From: Mycocentrospora acerina
Taxonomy: Eukaryota > Ascomycota > Dothideomycetes > Pleosporales
DNA: 64,000 nt
Direction: 5' to 3'
Assembly (NCBI GenBank): GCA_022701365.1
Contig: JAKUHH010000108.1
Coordinates: 557,821-621,820 of the forward strand
The notes beneath the pieces were generated by a model. The model had not been told where the DNA came from. It searched no databases and worked only from the letters and a program-made list of their open reading frames with translations. The position numbers and the translations under genes are program-made. This document shows positions 1 to 12,800 of this stretch, piece by piece. Position 1 is the first letter of the stretch; each line of letters opens with the position of its first letter.

Positions 1-587
1 CCGCCTGATTCCATGTGTCGGTTATTCGTAATTTATCTGTCGGGACATACCTATTGATCTTTTTTGTAAATCTTGTGAATGTTTTGATTCGTGCCTGGGA
101 AGTCAGTGACGCATGTGTATAGAAATGTGCTTTTGTGAGAGTTGCAGCGCATAGTGATAAAACATAGGAATACGTGTATTTGCGCTCCACCAACTTTGCT
201 TTCGAACAGAAACGTCCGACTCTATCGCTAAACCATCATGTCAACAAAGGGAAATCACTCTCCGCGCGAGATAGTTGTGCGAACACCTAAAAAAACAATA
301 CAGTAAGCACCCGCCAGCCAAAGAAATACACAGCGACTCGATTCTCGCCAGTCATTGCCACAACCAGCGAAACAGACACTCGCTCCCAAACGCCACAAGC
401 TCGGACAAAACGTCCTTAAACACATAAAAAACCCTTATACGCTGTGTAGATAGTCTCCGTGTGTCGGCGCCACGCAATTTGTGACGGAGAAGAAAAAGAT
501 GAGCGGAGTAGAGGGGTATAGTTAGATCCGTGAAAGCCATCGGAGATGTAGTAAACAATACAAAGGGAAATATGGCAGTGCGACTCA
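1..587. other. intergenic, downstream of SSH4
   Basis: No reading frame here looks like a protein. The stretch lies 3' of the minus-strand SSH4 gene and should contain its 3' UTR and polyadenylation region; runs such as the A-rich segment near 290-300 are compatible with that, but no terminator can be assigned. Short ORFs in it have no family resemblance. Confidence 0.5.
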
Positions 588-2135
588 TCATCGGGGCCCT
601 CCTCTATGGGTCCGCGATGTCTGTGTCGAACTACGCACTCGAATCTGTGGAGTCTGTAATCGTGGTCCGTCAGCGACTGCCGCCGCATAGCTGGGTATAG
701 GTGGGTCGCTCTGCTGCTGATTTTGCAGAAGCGGTGCTCGCTCGTCCCAATATCCTCGCGCATGTCGAGCCGTCGTGCTGAGGCTTGGCGACCCAACAGG
801 GCTCGTATACTCTGGAGGAAGGTCTCCAGGCTGTAGGAAACCAAGGCCCTGTGCAGCCGTGATCGTCGTTCTATGGTCCGTGCTAGTACCTTCGCCGATG
901 TCTTCGTTCGAATCGACGAGACTGAGTGCTGCTAGAGAGATATCGGTTGGGCTGCGCTGAGGTCCTGGGCTAGTTGGCTGGTTTCGGCCGAATCGCATCT
1001 GCTGGCTGCTAGAACGAGCATGTCCGAACCCAGCAGAGATGTAGCTACCTCCCATTCCTTCTCTTATACCATCGCGACCAGAATCCAGAAGAATCGATCC
1101 TTGTTCGCTACCATATGGTGGTGGAGGAGCCAGGCTGCCAGTCTGTGGTGCCAGGCCCCATTTCTTCACATTGGCTTCGATGAAGACAAATCCCATTTGA
1201 CCAAAGTTGACATGCACCTGGCAGGGTCCGTTGGCGCCGACAGTTGGGAAAAAGTTCTGCGTCTTGAGGCCATGGGCGACATCATCTAGCTTCTTGCCAT
1301 TACGAGTAAAAAATATCGTGCCGGTTCGAGGTCGGTATCCAACACCAATTACATCTCCTTGAACATAGGCGGGGCCGTAGGCAGTAGGAGTAAAAGGTTG
1401 ATTGTATCGTCGGTTGCCATTGGCCATGTACGAGATGGAAGATCTATGGTACCCTGCGTGTATGTTAGTGTATGTGTGTGAAGGGAGCTTGGATAATGAG
1501 CGCACCTGGTAGCCTGAATAGCGGGTAGGGCTTTGTTGTCACTCCGATAGCGATGCTAGTACTCTCCGACTTTTCGTAAATCTTCGCCTCCCAATAGTAA
1601 ACATCGTTTTGCTTTGGTATTGGCAGATTGCTCTGGACGCTGCACTCGGAGTCGAAGAATTCAATCTCAGTCCGGCCTTCGACGAAGCAGTTTGCAATCT
1701 CCAACTCTGGTTCAAACTCCCACGCGGAAACACCCTTCTCTTGTATTGCCAAAAACTGCGATAAGGATATATCGGTTTGAACCGACTCTGGCGGGTTTAC
1801 TTGTACGAAAGCTATGCACTGTCAGCGAACGGTTCCCTTGCTTTGACGCAGACGACGAAGCAAAGCGCATTACCTTTGGCCCTCAGATACTCTGTTCTTT
1901 GTATGTCGTCCATTTCCTCGAGCGCCTCAGCCTCCTCCTTGGCAAACTGCTGTTCGTCATCATACTCGCCAGGCCGTGTTATTCGGTCCAAGAAGATGCG
2001 GCCCTGTTGTGTGTAGCGGAAGTAGAAGACGATGACGGCGATGATGAGGCAAAGCCCGGCGACTCCCAAGACGGAGAAGATGCCAATCATGATGCCCTTG
2101 GCAGTCGAGCCCAGGCTGTCGCTCTGTGTGTGCAT
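588..2135 (-). CDS. ssh4: SSH4-like SPRY-domain adaptor of Rsp5/Nedd4 ubiquitin ligase
   Basis: Membrane-anchored adaptor that, in yeast Ssh4, recruits the ubiquitin ligase Rsp5 to vacuolar/endosomal cargo proteins. Three exons join in frame (2135-1874, 1811-1506, 1453-588; introns of 62 and 52 nt), giving about 477 aa. A hydrophobic segment (GIMIGIFSVLGVAG onwards) near residues 14-39 is followed by an acidic stretch (EYDDEQQFAKEEAEALEEMDD). A B30.2/SPRY domain follows at about residues 115-290 (GVSAWEFEPELE, YYWEAKIYEK, GDVIGVGYRPRTGT, FFTRNGKKLD). The tail carries PPxY-type WW ligands: PPPPYG, LPPEYT and the weaker PPIPSY. The start at 2135 was chosen because it has A at -3 and sits just before the membrane segment; in-frame ATGs at 2279 and further upstream would add low-complexity sequence. 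Divergent from KAP104 across a long spacer. Confidence 0.93.
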
Positions 2136-5100
2136 GGTGTTTTGGTGCAATGTGGGATGGGTTTGGGTGACTTGCAGCAAGGCAGTCGGCAGCGCGGATG
2201 GCGCATGTTCGATTGGGAGATAGGACCTGGAGAGGGTGGTCGGCGGCGACGCAGCCTGCAACGGCTCTTGTGGCAGCATTATCGTGTGCAATGGGCCTGC
2301 TGCCGTCGCCAGTGGACTGCAGAGGAAACGGCGACGGGGCGACGGTTGTGCCAGCAGGCGCGATGCACTCGCCGTGGACGGTGCTCTAGGGCTCTCTGGA
2401 TAGGGCGGCGGGGGCGTGCGCTGTGGCTGGTGACGTACGGCGACGGCGACGGCGGAAGCAATGTCGACGCGATGGCGACGGCGATGCAGAGGGCGGGACG
2501 AGGGTGCTGGCGGGCGTCGAGATGCAGATGGCGCGGGGGTGTCGGGAGGACGAGGGCTCGTCTCAGAGGTGTGCTGGGTTCGATGTTGGATGTATGGTTG
2601 CCAGCGCGCGAGACTCGCAGTGCCTGACTGCTTGGCTGGAGTGCCGTCCTTGCCTGCTTCGCCACCTCGGCCTGGCTGCAATATGATTGACGTGTACGCG
2701 ACACTCACTGGTCAACTGCGACTCGCCGAGAGGTCCTCACTAAAAAGACCGTCGTGTGCACGAGGGGCTGCGATCGAGTTGGCGTGCACTCGACAGACGG
2801 GCGTGCATCGACTGTGGAATCTCCGGAAGCCGTCAGCTCGCCCGTGGCTGCTGTTTCGCCCGTTGCAGCAGTCCAGACCACGCTCAGTTGACCCTGAGTC
2901 TATGACAGTACACCTGCAGCGTGCCTGCACCAACCGACGCGGCTGCTTGAAGCTGGAATTGCACCTGCACTGCTCACGGTACGCAGCAGCAGCTCTGAGA
3001 ACGACAGACAACCGCAACTGGAGACGTGGGAGAAGATCTCGCACTGTTTGCGAGGCTTGCTTGTGTTCACTGCCCCACTTATCTGCACGCGTTGCACCAT
3101 GATGAAACAAGTCAGTGCAGAGCCGCTATGAGGCGCATTCTATGAATAGGCCACCTGAAGACACCCTCCCGCTGATCTGAGAGGGATTGTCCACATCCTT
3201 GCAAGGTACACAAATGCTCCATGTAGTTTCCAAATCTTCTCGGGCAATCCATGCTGGTGCCTGGATGCCAAGCTTCAAGACTTGCTTGCCATTCACCTGT
3301 TTTGGTCTGCTAACCCTATCAAACTCGCTCTTTACTTGCAACCACTCAGCCATTGCATCGTATTTGGAGCCTGTCCGGGCATCTTTGCGTCTTGGCCTGT
3401 TTGCAGCCATCAAGTACCGAATAATGACAGCCTCCGCATCTCAACCACATCAAGAGACGCCCGTAAATACTCAACGTGTCAAAGTCTCGGCTCAGCCCAG
3501 TGCTCGTTGCATTTACAGCTTTTCTGATTCAAAGTTCACGTAGGATAGATGAGGTTGGCCTCGAAAGCACCAGTCAATCGACTATCTTTGCTGTTTTGGC
3601 AGCAATGAATGCCAAGACCGGGCAAGGTAGGGCGAACGAATACTAAAGAGTTAAGGGACTACAAGCGCAACTCTAGAGACATGGCTGGCAAACATGACAG
3701 AGACGTATGGGAAATATCGCATCAACCATAATAAATTTGCACACTGAATGAGCAGATGGTGAAAAGAGAGCATTTCTACAACCCCATAAGAAGTAGCAGT
3801 ACGGATGTCGCAACTGTATCTCCCCACGTACGAAAACGCGAGCATGAACTTGGTGTTTTATGGCAGAAATAGCCCAGCATGTGTAGAAGATCACAACCAA
3901 CTAGGGAAGAGCATTGCCGTCATCGTAGAATTCTCATGGAAAGAGGTGAGCTGTCGTTTCGACTTGGGGTATCGCTTCGACAATTTCGCAGATTGTTGCT
4001 CATGTACAGTCAATCCCCGAGTTCCTTCAGACGAGTCTGCGAAGAGCCGCAAGTGAAGCGTGGAACCGAATGCATCAAGCTTAGTATAGTAGTACTTGGG
4101 AAGTAGTATTGCGAATTCCAGAATAATTTTTTTTCTCCTAGGTCTAGCATGCCCTAGCAAGAGAGAAAGAAGCTGTAGGTATCCAGGAATCAATCAAGGT
4201 GAATATGTAATAAGTTTCTTCTCGCATTGAGACAAAAAGCTGATGTACCTGGTGGCTAGAGACTACAGTCAGTGTGACGTGCACTGTCGGTCGCGTGCAG
4301 AAGTGTCTTTACGTTGTAGATCAAGATGCAAGTATGTACACTCTTGGTCAGATACGCTAACTAGACCCATTGCCGTTGTAGGTGAATGTTACTCATGAAC
4401 ATGTCAACTTCAAACAATGATCCACAAACCTTGGCTCTTTTCGTTCCTGTGCCGGGCTGTCTAAGGAACCTGTCCATGTCGCATAAGAAAACCTTAGGCT
4501 TGAACTAAACATTCTGATTGTAAGTTGCGGCTTCAGAGAGAAATGGTGAGGTTTGGAAAGCGAGGAGTTGCAGACTTAAGTTATCTGGCCGTGAAACATG
4601 ACGCGAAGTTTGCGATGAGTGATACTCTGCCGACCAAGTGGGTCTGTTCTATGACTTCTAATCATACAAGACAAATTGTGGAACGTTGCTATGAATCTTC
4701 CCGACGGAGGAACTGGAGGTAAATCACGGTGGCTGGACATGTGGGCTTCGCAAATTCTATCTGTCCGACGCGACGAATAGTACGGACACTAAGACTTATC
4801 GCAACTCGACGGCAATGGTTACCGCGCTTGTGTACCTCTTCTTCTCTGCTGGGCTATTCCTGGCTGCAGATGCAGGATTCAGTTCGCCCATGATGTAGCA
4901 GGGGTCCCATAACAGATTGGGATGAATGGCGATACATTTCCGATAGTCAAGTCGCCCTCTGCCCAACTTGTACCGTTATAGAGAGAGTATCCACTTCCAA
5001 TGTGACATACCGCATCGGTGCAGACAAGGTCTTGATACAGGGTCCCTTTTTACATTCTTGGCAACTGCAAGCCCTGCTTACGCTTCTCTGGGCTGGCACA

Positions 5101-6928
5101 TACGACAGGGGAAAGACTCAAACATGCTGAATATGAGGTGAAAGGTATACAGAAAATGCCCGGGGTATAGTGGCCGCTCTCCCGTGGCAGAATGGATTGA
5201 TAAATATCATTACTCAGAAAACCAGGTTGACTGAACATATATGGTAGTGGGACTCGAGCAACAGTAAGAAGGAACCCCATCTGTCAACGCGTTAGGAAAG
5301 TCTACCGTTTCAACAATCGCATTGTTGCTCTTCCTTTGCATAATTTTGAAAAGTTCCAATTTACTGGTCAAATGTAACAACTCCAGCGTCGTAATGAGCC
5401 TCTCCTTCAAAGCCAGATGATGTACAACGTCGCACAAGGATCGGCAGATTACATGGTGTTGCATGACTGCGAGCGTCTCGATGCGCAGATGATGCAAGCC
5501 ATAAGATTCAATATTACGTCGCGAACAGACGACACCTCGAGAGTGACAAGAAGGTTCGGTGAGGCATGTTCAGTCGTGCCGCCTGCCTAGATATGCACAA
5601 ACTAGACCTCTCCCCTTGAACACCTGTTTGTTTGCAGGTCATTAGGGGATCTTGTTCCAAAGTTCAACCGTCCACGCATTTGTTCTCTGTCGAGGTCACC
5701 TGATCAATATTATCAGTTGGAGAAGTAATTAGTCCCCGCATTTGTCTGGGTAACAAATAGTGTCAAGTTTTTTTTTATACGACCTTGAGTATATTGACCC
5801 GTGCTGTTGCTGTGACAGGGTCTGCGTGTATGGCTCTAGCATATATGCATTTTCAATACCAGAGACACTTGGTCTGTCAAGCTAGTACCTTGTACCCGTG
5901 TAGACTGTGGTTCTTGAACAGTGAAGTGTACCCTGGTTGCAGAAGTGGCCTCGCTTGCGATGCTCGTAAAGCTAGAAATATGGACGTGCAGCATTCTTGA
6001 CGTGGGCAAGAGAAGGGCCCGAACGAACCCATTGGCACAAAGAGAGCTACAACTACATGGCGAGATGACTAGAATCACAAGGGTGGGGTTCAATGGCTGG
6101 AGAAGCGCTGCCTCGCTGATGCCCTGCCCTTGAGGTTGGGGACGAAGTACTAATAGGCAGGATTGGCCTCGCCTCACCTGTTGCGCAGGAGAGTCGACAG
6201 CATCGCCAGAGCGCGTTGCTCGAGAGTCAGCTGGCGCGTCGATGCAGGCGTGCACCTGTGCAGAGCAGAAGTACAGATGCAGGCGGTGTGAGTGTGGGGT
6301 GTCGAGGAACTGCTGCGATCCCTCGTCGCGGGCTAGTCGAGTGGAGAGAGCGCGGGATGGGTTTTTGGTTGGTTGAGCCGAACTCTGACATTTCTTGCCC
6401 GCTCCCACCGTGCCTCAGCATTTGCCGTGCCAGAAGCCTGCCGACTGCACTGCCAGATTCGTCTTCACCTCGCCCGCATCGTCACACCGCAGCCCCGTCC
6501 GCCCGTTGTGTCGCTAGAGGCGCACCGCCATCCCCGGCCTCCTGCAACCGGCCGCTGCCCCGCGTCATCTGCAAAGCAAACTTGCTGCTGCCAAAGACGC
6601 ACATCTTCTAGTCGGCCCAGCATTCGTACGACTTTGGAAAAATGACTGTGGGCTTGTAGAACCATCCTGTACGCGACTTGTACGTAGTGCTTGCCCTCGT
6701 CAATTCGCTGCGTTGCTTCCCCCACGCGCAAAGCAGAGCTAACCATGACCTGCACCAGCACCAGCATATCCAGCTCAAGGCGCCACCAAAGCCTGCTCCT
6801 CCCACCGTCATCTCCTCCGATCCGAAGAGCCGGATCCTCCTTGCCCTCGACTCCGTCCTGCCCATTGCTCTCCTCTCGACACACGCCGACGACACCCCCC
6901 CGCACCGCAGACCACCCACTCCTCCACC
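2136..6928. other. long divergent intergenic region between SSH4 and KAP104
   Basis: About 4.8 kb separate the two divergently transcribed genes. The first part (to about 3.1 kb) is GC-richer and lies in the SSH4 promoter/leader, where several overlapping ORFs are shadows of proline/arginine-rich composition. A possible small coding segment on the minus strand at 3126-3410 is listed separately. From about 3.5 to 6.0 kb the sequence is AT-richer and I find no convincing gene. The last 500 bases are C-rich and resemble a KAP104 leader. Confidence 0.55.
3126..3410 (-). CDS. possible small hypothetical protein or gene fragment
   Basis: A 94-codon open frame starts at an ATG (MAANRPRRKDART) and has natural-looking composition, for example YDAMAEWLQVKSEFDR and APAWIAREDLETTW. 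Frame and composition stay protein-like for several codons upstream of the ATG (AEAVIIRYL) before a stop, so this may be an internal exon or the remains of a larger gene. I recognise no family. No clear splice partners could be joined on either side. It lies in the SSH4-KAP104 spacer. It could also be chance. Confidence 0.25.
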   Translation of the reverse strand: MAANRPRRKDARTGSKYDAMAEWLQVKSEFDRVSRPKQVNGKQVLKLGIQAPAWIAREDLETTWSICVPCKDVDNPSQISGRVSSGGLFIECAS

Positions 6929-9855
6929 ATGGCCTGGCAGCCCGATGAAGAGCCTTTACGGCAGCTGGCACAGTGTCTCAAGGACTCGCTGAGTGGCTAT
7001 GACCAGAACACGCAGAAGAATGCCGAAATTGTTAGTCTCCTTCAAGTGCTTGCCAGGAGGCCCTTTTGCGCTGACCTTGTGGGCTGTACAGATGCTCAAA
7101 TCCGCTAGGAGCTCGGCTGATATCGACAAATACCTTGCCTATGTCTTCTCGAGCAGCCAGCCTCCGCCAGCCGTCAACATGAACGCAGCCCACTACACAC
7201 AGGCACGCGCTGCTGCTGCCATCATGCTCAAAAACGACGTCAAAAACTCATACAAGACTATGCCCGACACCACCAAAGCATACATACAGTCCATCATCGT
7301 ATTAGGGCTCCAGGATCAGAGCGCACAGATGCGAGGATACGCGGGAAACGTCATCACCGAGATCGTGCGGCAGGGCGGTATCATGGGCTGGCCACAGATC
7401 TTATCAGACCTCATCAACATGATCAGCAACGCAGACGGGACCATTTCACCCCAGGCCCAAGAGGGCGGCATGAGCGCGCTGCTGAAAATCTGCGAGGACA
7501 ACAGGAAAGCCCTTGATAGGCAGTACCAGGGCCAACGGCCGCTGAGTTTCCTCTTCCCAAAGCTTCTGGAAATCACCAACAGCCCCGTGCCCAAGGTACG
7601 CGTCGATGCGCTAGCCAGTATCAACGTCTTCATCCCAGATAAATCCCAGACTGTGGTCTCCAACCTCGATGCGCTGATGCAGCAACTCTTTCAGCTTGCC
7701 AGCGACTCGAGTGAGGAAGTCCGTCAATTCGTTTGTCGGACATTTGTACACATTGCAGACATTGCGCCTGAGAAAATTATACCTCACATGTCAGGCCTGG
7801 TCGATTATATGGTCACGCAGCAGCGCAGCGTCAAGAATTCAGAGCTCGCGTTGGACGCTGCTGAATTCTGGTTGTGCGTCAGTGAGCACGAGAAGATGCG
7901 TGAACACCTAGGCCCTTACCTGGCAAAGGTTATCCCTGTTCTTCTCGAGAGCATGGTTCACAGCGAGGATGAAATTCTACGTCTTGAGGGTGAAGAAGAG
8001 GACTACGAGGTCGAGGATCGAGAACAAGACATCAAGCCCACGTTTGCATCCAGCAAAGCAGGAAGGTCTATGGCCAACCCAGGTGCAGACGGAGCTGTGT
8101 CAGCGAACGGAATTACAGAAGGGGACCTCAGTGACGGCGAGATTGACGATTCTGATGACGAAGACGAGTACGACGATAACCCTGAGGATGCATGGAATCT
8201 ACGCAAATGTTCAGCTGCGGCGCTGGATGTGCTAGCTTCTGTATTCCACGAGGCTGTCTTTGAAGCTACACTTCCATACCTAACCACAAACCTCAGTCAT
8301 GCTGAGTGGCCGCACAGAGAGTCAGCTGTTCTCGCTCTTGGCGCCATAGCGGACGGTTGTATGCCTTTCGTCGAGCCACATCTCCCTATGCTCACTCCAT
8401 ACCTGATATCGCTATTAAAAGATTCCAAACCCGTCGTCCGGAAAATCACATGCTGGTCTCTTGGGCGCTACTCAGGATGGGCCGCACATCTCGACCAAGC
8501 TGGCAAGCAGCAGTATTTTGAGCCGATGATGGATGGGATACTCAAGAAGATGCTGGATCCTAACAAGGGTGTTCAGGAAGCTGCTGCTTCCGCATTCGCG
8601 AACCTCGAGGAGAAGGCAAATGTCGAACTCAAAGACTACTGCCGTGTCATTGTCAATCAATTCGTTCAGTGTTTTGCGGTATACAAAGACCGCAACATGT
8701 TTATTCTGTACGATTGTGTTCAGACATTAGCGGAACACGTCGGACCTGCGCTCGCAGAGGAAGACCTTGTCAACATGCTTATGCCAGCACTGATACAACG
8801 CTGGAACAGAGTTTCAGACCAGTCGAGGGAGATGTTTCCTTTGCTTGAGTGTCTTTCATACGTTGCAACGGCCCTAGGCGGCCTGTTTGCTCAGTATGCG
8901 CCAGGCATCTTCGCTCGTTGCATCAAGGTCATTCAACGAAACCTAGAAGACGGCGTTATGGCAGTCGAGAACCCTGGAATGGATGTGCCCGACAAAGATT
9001 TTCTGGTCACTAGTCTCGACTTGCTCAGTGCCATTGTGCAAGCCTTGCAGCGTCAGGACAGCGCTCAGCTGATTGGGGCATCGCCAAACTTTTTCCAGTT
9101 GCTCGCCTTCTGCATGAAACATCCAGAAAATGATGTACGACAGTCTGCCTACGCACTTCTAGGGGATTGTGCTATCTATGTATTCGAACAGCTACAGCCA
9201 TGCCTCCCAACAATTCTCGAAATCCTTATCGAGCAACTCGACGTTGCACAAATTCATCTCAGTGCTGATGAGACAGGCTACTCAGTCATTAACAATGCTT
9301 GTTGGTCCGTCGGAGAGATAGCAATGAGGCAGAAGGATGGTATGCAGCCTTATGTAGACAGGCTTTTACGGACAGTGGGAACAATCTTGTTTGACGACAA
9401 CGTCCCAGAGTCCTTGAACGAGAATGCAGCCATCTCGCTCGGAAGACTGGGACTGGGATGCGCCCAGCACCTTGCTGTACACCTGGCCCAGATTGCTCCT
9501 CCTTTCATCCGAGTAATCAAGAAGGTCATGTGGACTGATGAAAAAAGCGATGCTCTCACCGGCTTCATGCGGATGATACTCGCTAACCCTGGAGCGATGG
9601 AACAATCTCTACTCGAGTTTTTCAGTGAAATGGCGCTTGCAGATCGAGCTCTCGTGACCCGTCCCGCCGGTCAGAATACATTTAGGGACACGTTCCAAGA
9701 AGTAAGTCCTCATTTCCAATATTCATAATCGATATGGCTAACCTGGCAACTAGGTGATCCAACAATACAAAGGCATGATTGCAAATTTTGACTCCTTTCT
9801 GGGAGCATTGCCCCCGGACCAAGCGGCCAGGTTCCGCGAACTGTATGGCGTCTAG
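6929..9855 (+). CDS. kap104: transportin / importin beta-2 (karyopherin Kap104)
   Basis: Nuclear import receptor of the importin-beta superfamily. Kap104/transportin carries PY-NLS cargoes such as hnRNP-type mRNA-binding proteins through the nuclear pore and releases them on RanGTP. Three exons (6929-7030, 7092-9701, 9754-9855; introns of 61 and 52 nt) give 937 aa, the usual length of the family. The N-terminus MAWQPDEEPLRQLAQCLKDS and the C-terminus FLGALPPDQAARFRELYGV are typical. HEAT repeats fill the protein, with GYAGNVITEIVRQGGIMGWP and WNLRKCSAAALDVLA as clear landmarks. The long acidic insertion around residues 340-405 (EGEEEDYEVEDREQD, SDGEIDDSDDEDEYDD) matches the H8 loop that couples RanGTP binding to cargo release. 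The start lies in a good context (caccATGG). Confidence 0.97.
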
Positions 9856-12800
9856 ACATGTTCTTTCCTTTTCATACAAGTGTGGGCGAAGGCGTTGGAA
9901 TAACTGGAGAATGGGATAGAGGAAGAGATGGATACCAAAAGGGGCTCACAAGTTTTTGAACATGAGGGCAGGGAAGGAGGGGGTCAACGAATGAGCATTT
10001 ACGACAATGGAAGGTTTCTCGGCATCTGTAGACATTTTTCAGCGACTTCTTGTTACATAGGGCGAGGCACCGAACGAGATGACATGTCTCTGTTGGTTTG
10101 GTTTTACCACTGGAGCGAGCTGTTCTTTCCGACACACCTATCGACATTTCTAGGCGTTTCTTTTTTTGTTGACAGCGCACCGATTACATAGTACATAGAT
10201 AGCAGTAGGTAGCTTGAAAAGATTCAGCATGGCGACTCAGTGCGTAACTGTGTTTTTTTTTGGTGGTATGTGTGGATCGCGACGCTTTGATGCTGGGCGG
10301 CAATAACTGAAATGCTTGTTGCTTTGTAACGGGCGCAGGTGATGATCTACATGCTGAAAATGATTTGATAAACATGTGCAGAACAAAGGATGATGATGAT
10401 GGACTTTTTGTTGTTTTTCCAATGACCAGGGTGGAGGGGGGGGGAACCAGCGCTTCTTAGCTCATTTGTAGATCTGACGATCTGACGGGAGCGTCTAAGT
10501 AGGCAAAGGGGAGGGAGAGTGCGCAATAGCGCTTATTTTGCGGAACGAGCTCAGTCGCAACGGTCGACATCGCTTATCAGCATGGGAATGGTTCACAGTG
10601 ATCCGGGTAACACGAGCGGACTGACGTGGTTTGCTTTTTTTGTTGGTGGCCGCGGAAGGATCGATCCAGCCTGGTTGGTAGTAGGGGTGGGTGGAGTGAG
10701 GGGCGTGAGGCAGGAGCGCATGCAGCGGAACGAGAACAACGGTCAGTATCGCCGTATCGACCATGATCGCATCGGTGGAGGTGGATCGGTTCTGCAGATT
10801 ATGCTACATGTCGCGCTTTTGTTTGTTTGCTTGTTTGATCGTCGTGAGGGCGGAAGGGTAGTCTGCTGGTGGGCAACTGGAACTTGGGACTTGGAACTAT
10901 GGCGGTAGGGATAAGCAATTGGTACTGGAACTGTGGCGGTAAGGGTCCATGGTGCTGCCTATCGTTATCGAGTATGATTGACAATATGGATGCCTGTTGG
11001 AGGTCACGGGTCGCTTGAATGGTAGTTTTTTTTTGGTCAGCGGGCAGGGATGGGAGGTGCTGAATACCCATTAGCTAATGGTTTCATACATTATTTTGGC
11101 AGCCAATTGCTTGTTCCGCGCGGAAAAAGCTGGGGGGTTTTCTGGATGGGCTGGGTTCAGCTGTAGAGGATGTCTGGTCGTTTAGGTGACATTCCTAGGT
11201 AAGAAGACGTGAATGCATGGGATCACTCTTACATTTCCAAACCATGCCGGAAATAGCCAGTAAACGATAGATTTTGCCAATGGAACATGGCCATCCTATC
11301 TCGATAGGTATTCCCCACACAGAGGTGATACCGCCGCAGTAGGATCGGGCGGCGAGTCAAAAAGCATGGGGATGGATTTAGACTTGCTTACGATGGTTGT
11401 GCCATGACTGGGGAAACCAAGTCCGTCTCGTGGCGCAGACTATCTTTCCAATCAACGTGATGCGCCCGCCGTCGATTGAGCATGGCGACAGGTATTTGCA
11501 GCAGCTCGCCGACGACGGCGAGCTTCAGCGGGAGATTGTTATGCAGAGCAAAGAGACGTGGCGCTGGGCTAGATATCACGTAGGCGAGCATCGACGCTAT
11601 GCGCCTGTCTCGTCATCTTGGCCACTATTGTATTTTTATCTTGGATGATCGCCGGACACAGGCCCTTGGTGGGCGACGAAGAGGATCAGAGGGACGGTGT
11701 GAGGTTTCTCGGGACTGCGTGACGGAGACGGTGACGCCGGGCAGCAGGGACAAGGTTGCTGCTGAACAGCCAGGCTAGCGCCCAAGCTTGGAAGAAAGCA
11801 TCGCTAAGAATAGCTTTCTAGAAAATCGTTCCAAGCCAGCCTCACGGTCCTCAGCGTCCAAACTGGTCACGCTTTTCCGTTGTTGTTTAGTTTTGCGCAT
11901 TTCTGCTCGCGTGGACCTTCCTGCGTTCATGCCGGCACGTCGCAAGCGAATCATTGCCTGGCAAGCTGCCTCGGCTGGAGCAAAGCCTGACCCATAGCAA
12001 TGCTTCTTCTGTCCAGCATCTGCCTGGCGCGATTCAGGCTCAGGTTTCTCTGAGCGCGCTTTATACATGGTCTCGGGCGCACCTTCAGCGAGGCGCACGG
12101 TGTTGCGCAGCCTTACAGCGCACGATGACTCTGTTGCTTGGGGGTTTCCACGGCTACGTGTCAAATGCTGCCGTTGCCTCGATCCCATGGCTCTGTGGGT
12201 GACATGCAGCACGTTAGGGTTCATGCTCATGCTTAGGCCCGCTGCAGCGGGCTCGCATAACCAGCATCCATCTGACGCCAGCCTGCAACGTTCGCCCGCG
12301 TCTCAATAGAAAGGAACCACCACCCTCGCGCTCCGCTGCTGATCGTATGAGGAGAGCGTTAGCTGAGACTGCGAGGGCTGACGCCGCCGCTGCTGGAACG
12401 TGGACACCAGGCGGGATCTACAGTAGTAATTCACTAGAGCCAAACACCCAGACACCACGCGCGCGCGCGGAATCATCAGACGGTTGCTGTCGGTGTCGGT
12501 GTCTGGTGACTCGGTGCTTGCCAGCAAGAGACTGCCAGAGCACTTAAAAAGGTGCAGCCATTAGCAGCTAGAGGCCTATTTTTGGCATGCTGATATTGAG
12601 GCACTGGCTTCAGCAGTCCCTAGTGATTCTGGTGCCTCGCATCAGCAACGCAACTGCATCGGGGGCAATAACTGCGCTGCAGTGCTACTTCGCATGTCGT
12701 TGTGGGCATTGTCTCCAGCGGCCTTTGTCATGGTGCATCGCCGGCGCATTCGCCGCCACGCCGATTGCCGCGCTATGGAAATAGCCAGCCTGACGCTTCT

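Noticed and set aside
1614..2627. 337-codon plus-strand ORF
   Set aside because: Antisense to SSH4 exons and leader; Arg/Cys/Trp-rich and without any family.
5836..6408. 190-codon minus-strand ORF
   Set aside because: Ser/Ala/Arg-rich without motifs; looks like chance opening in C-rich DNA.
6465..6971. 168-codon minus-strand ORF over the KAP104 start
   Set aside because: Covers the KAP104 leader and first exon; no domain, and better explained as a shadow of C-rich leader DNA.
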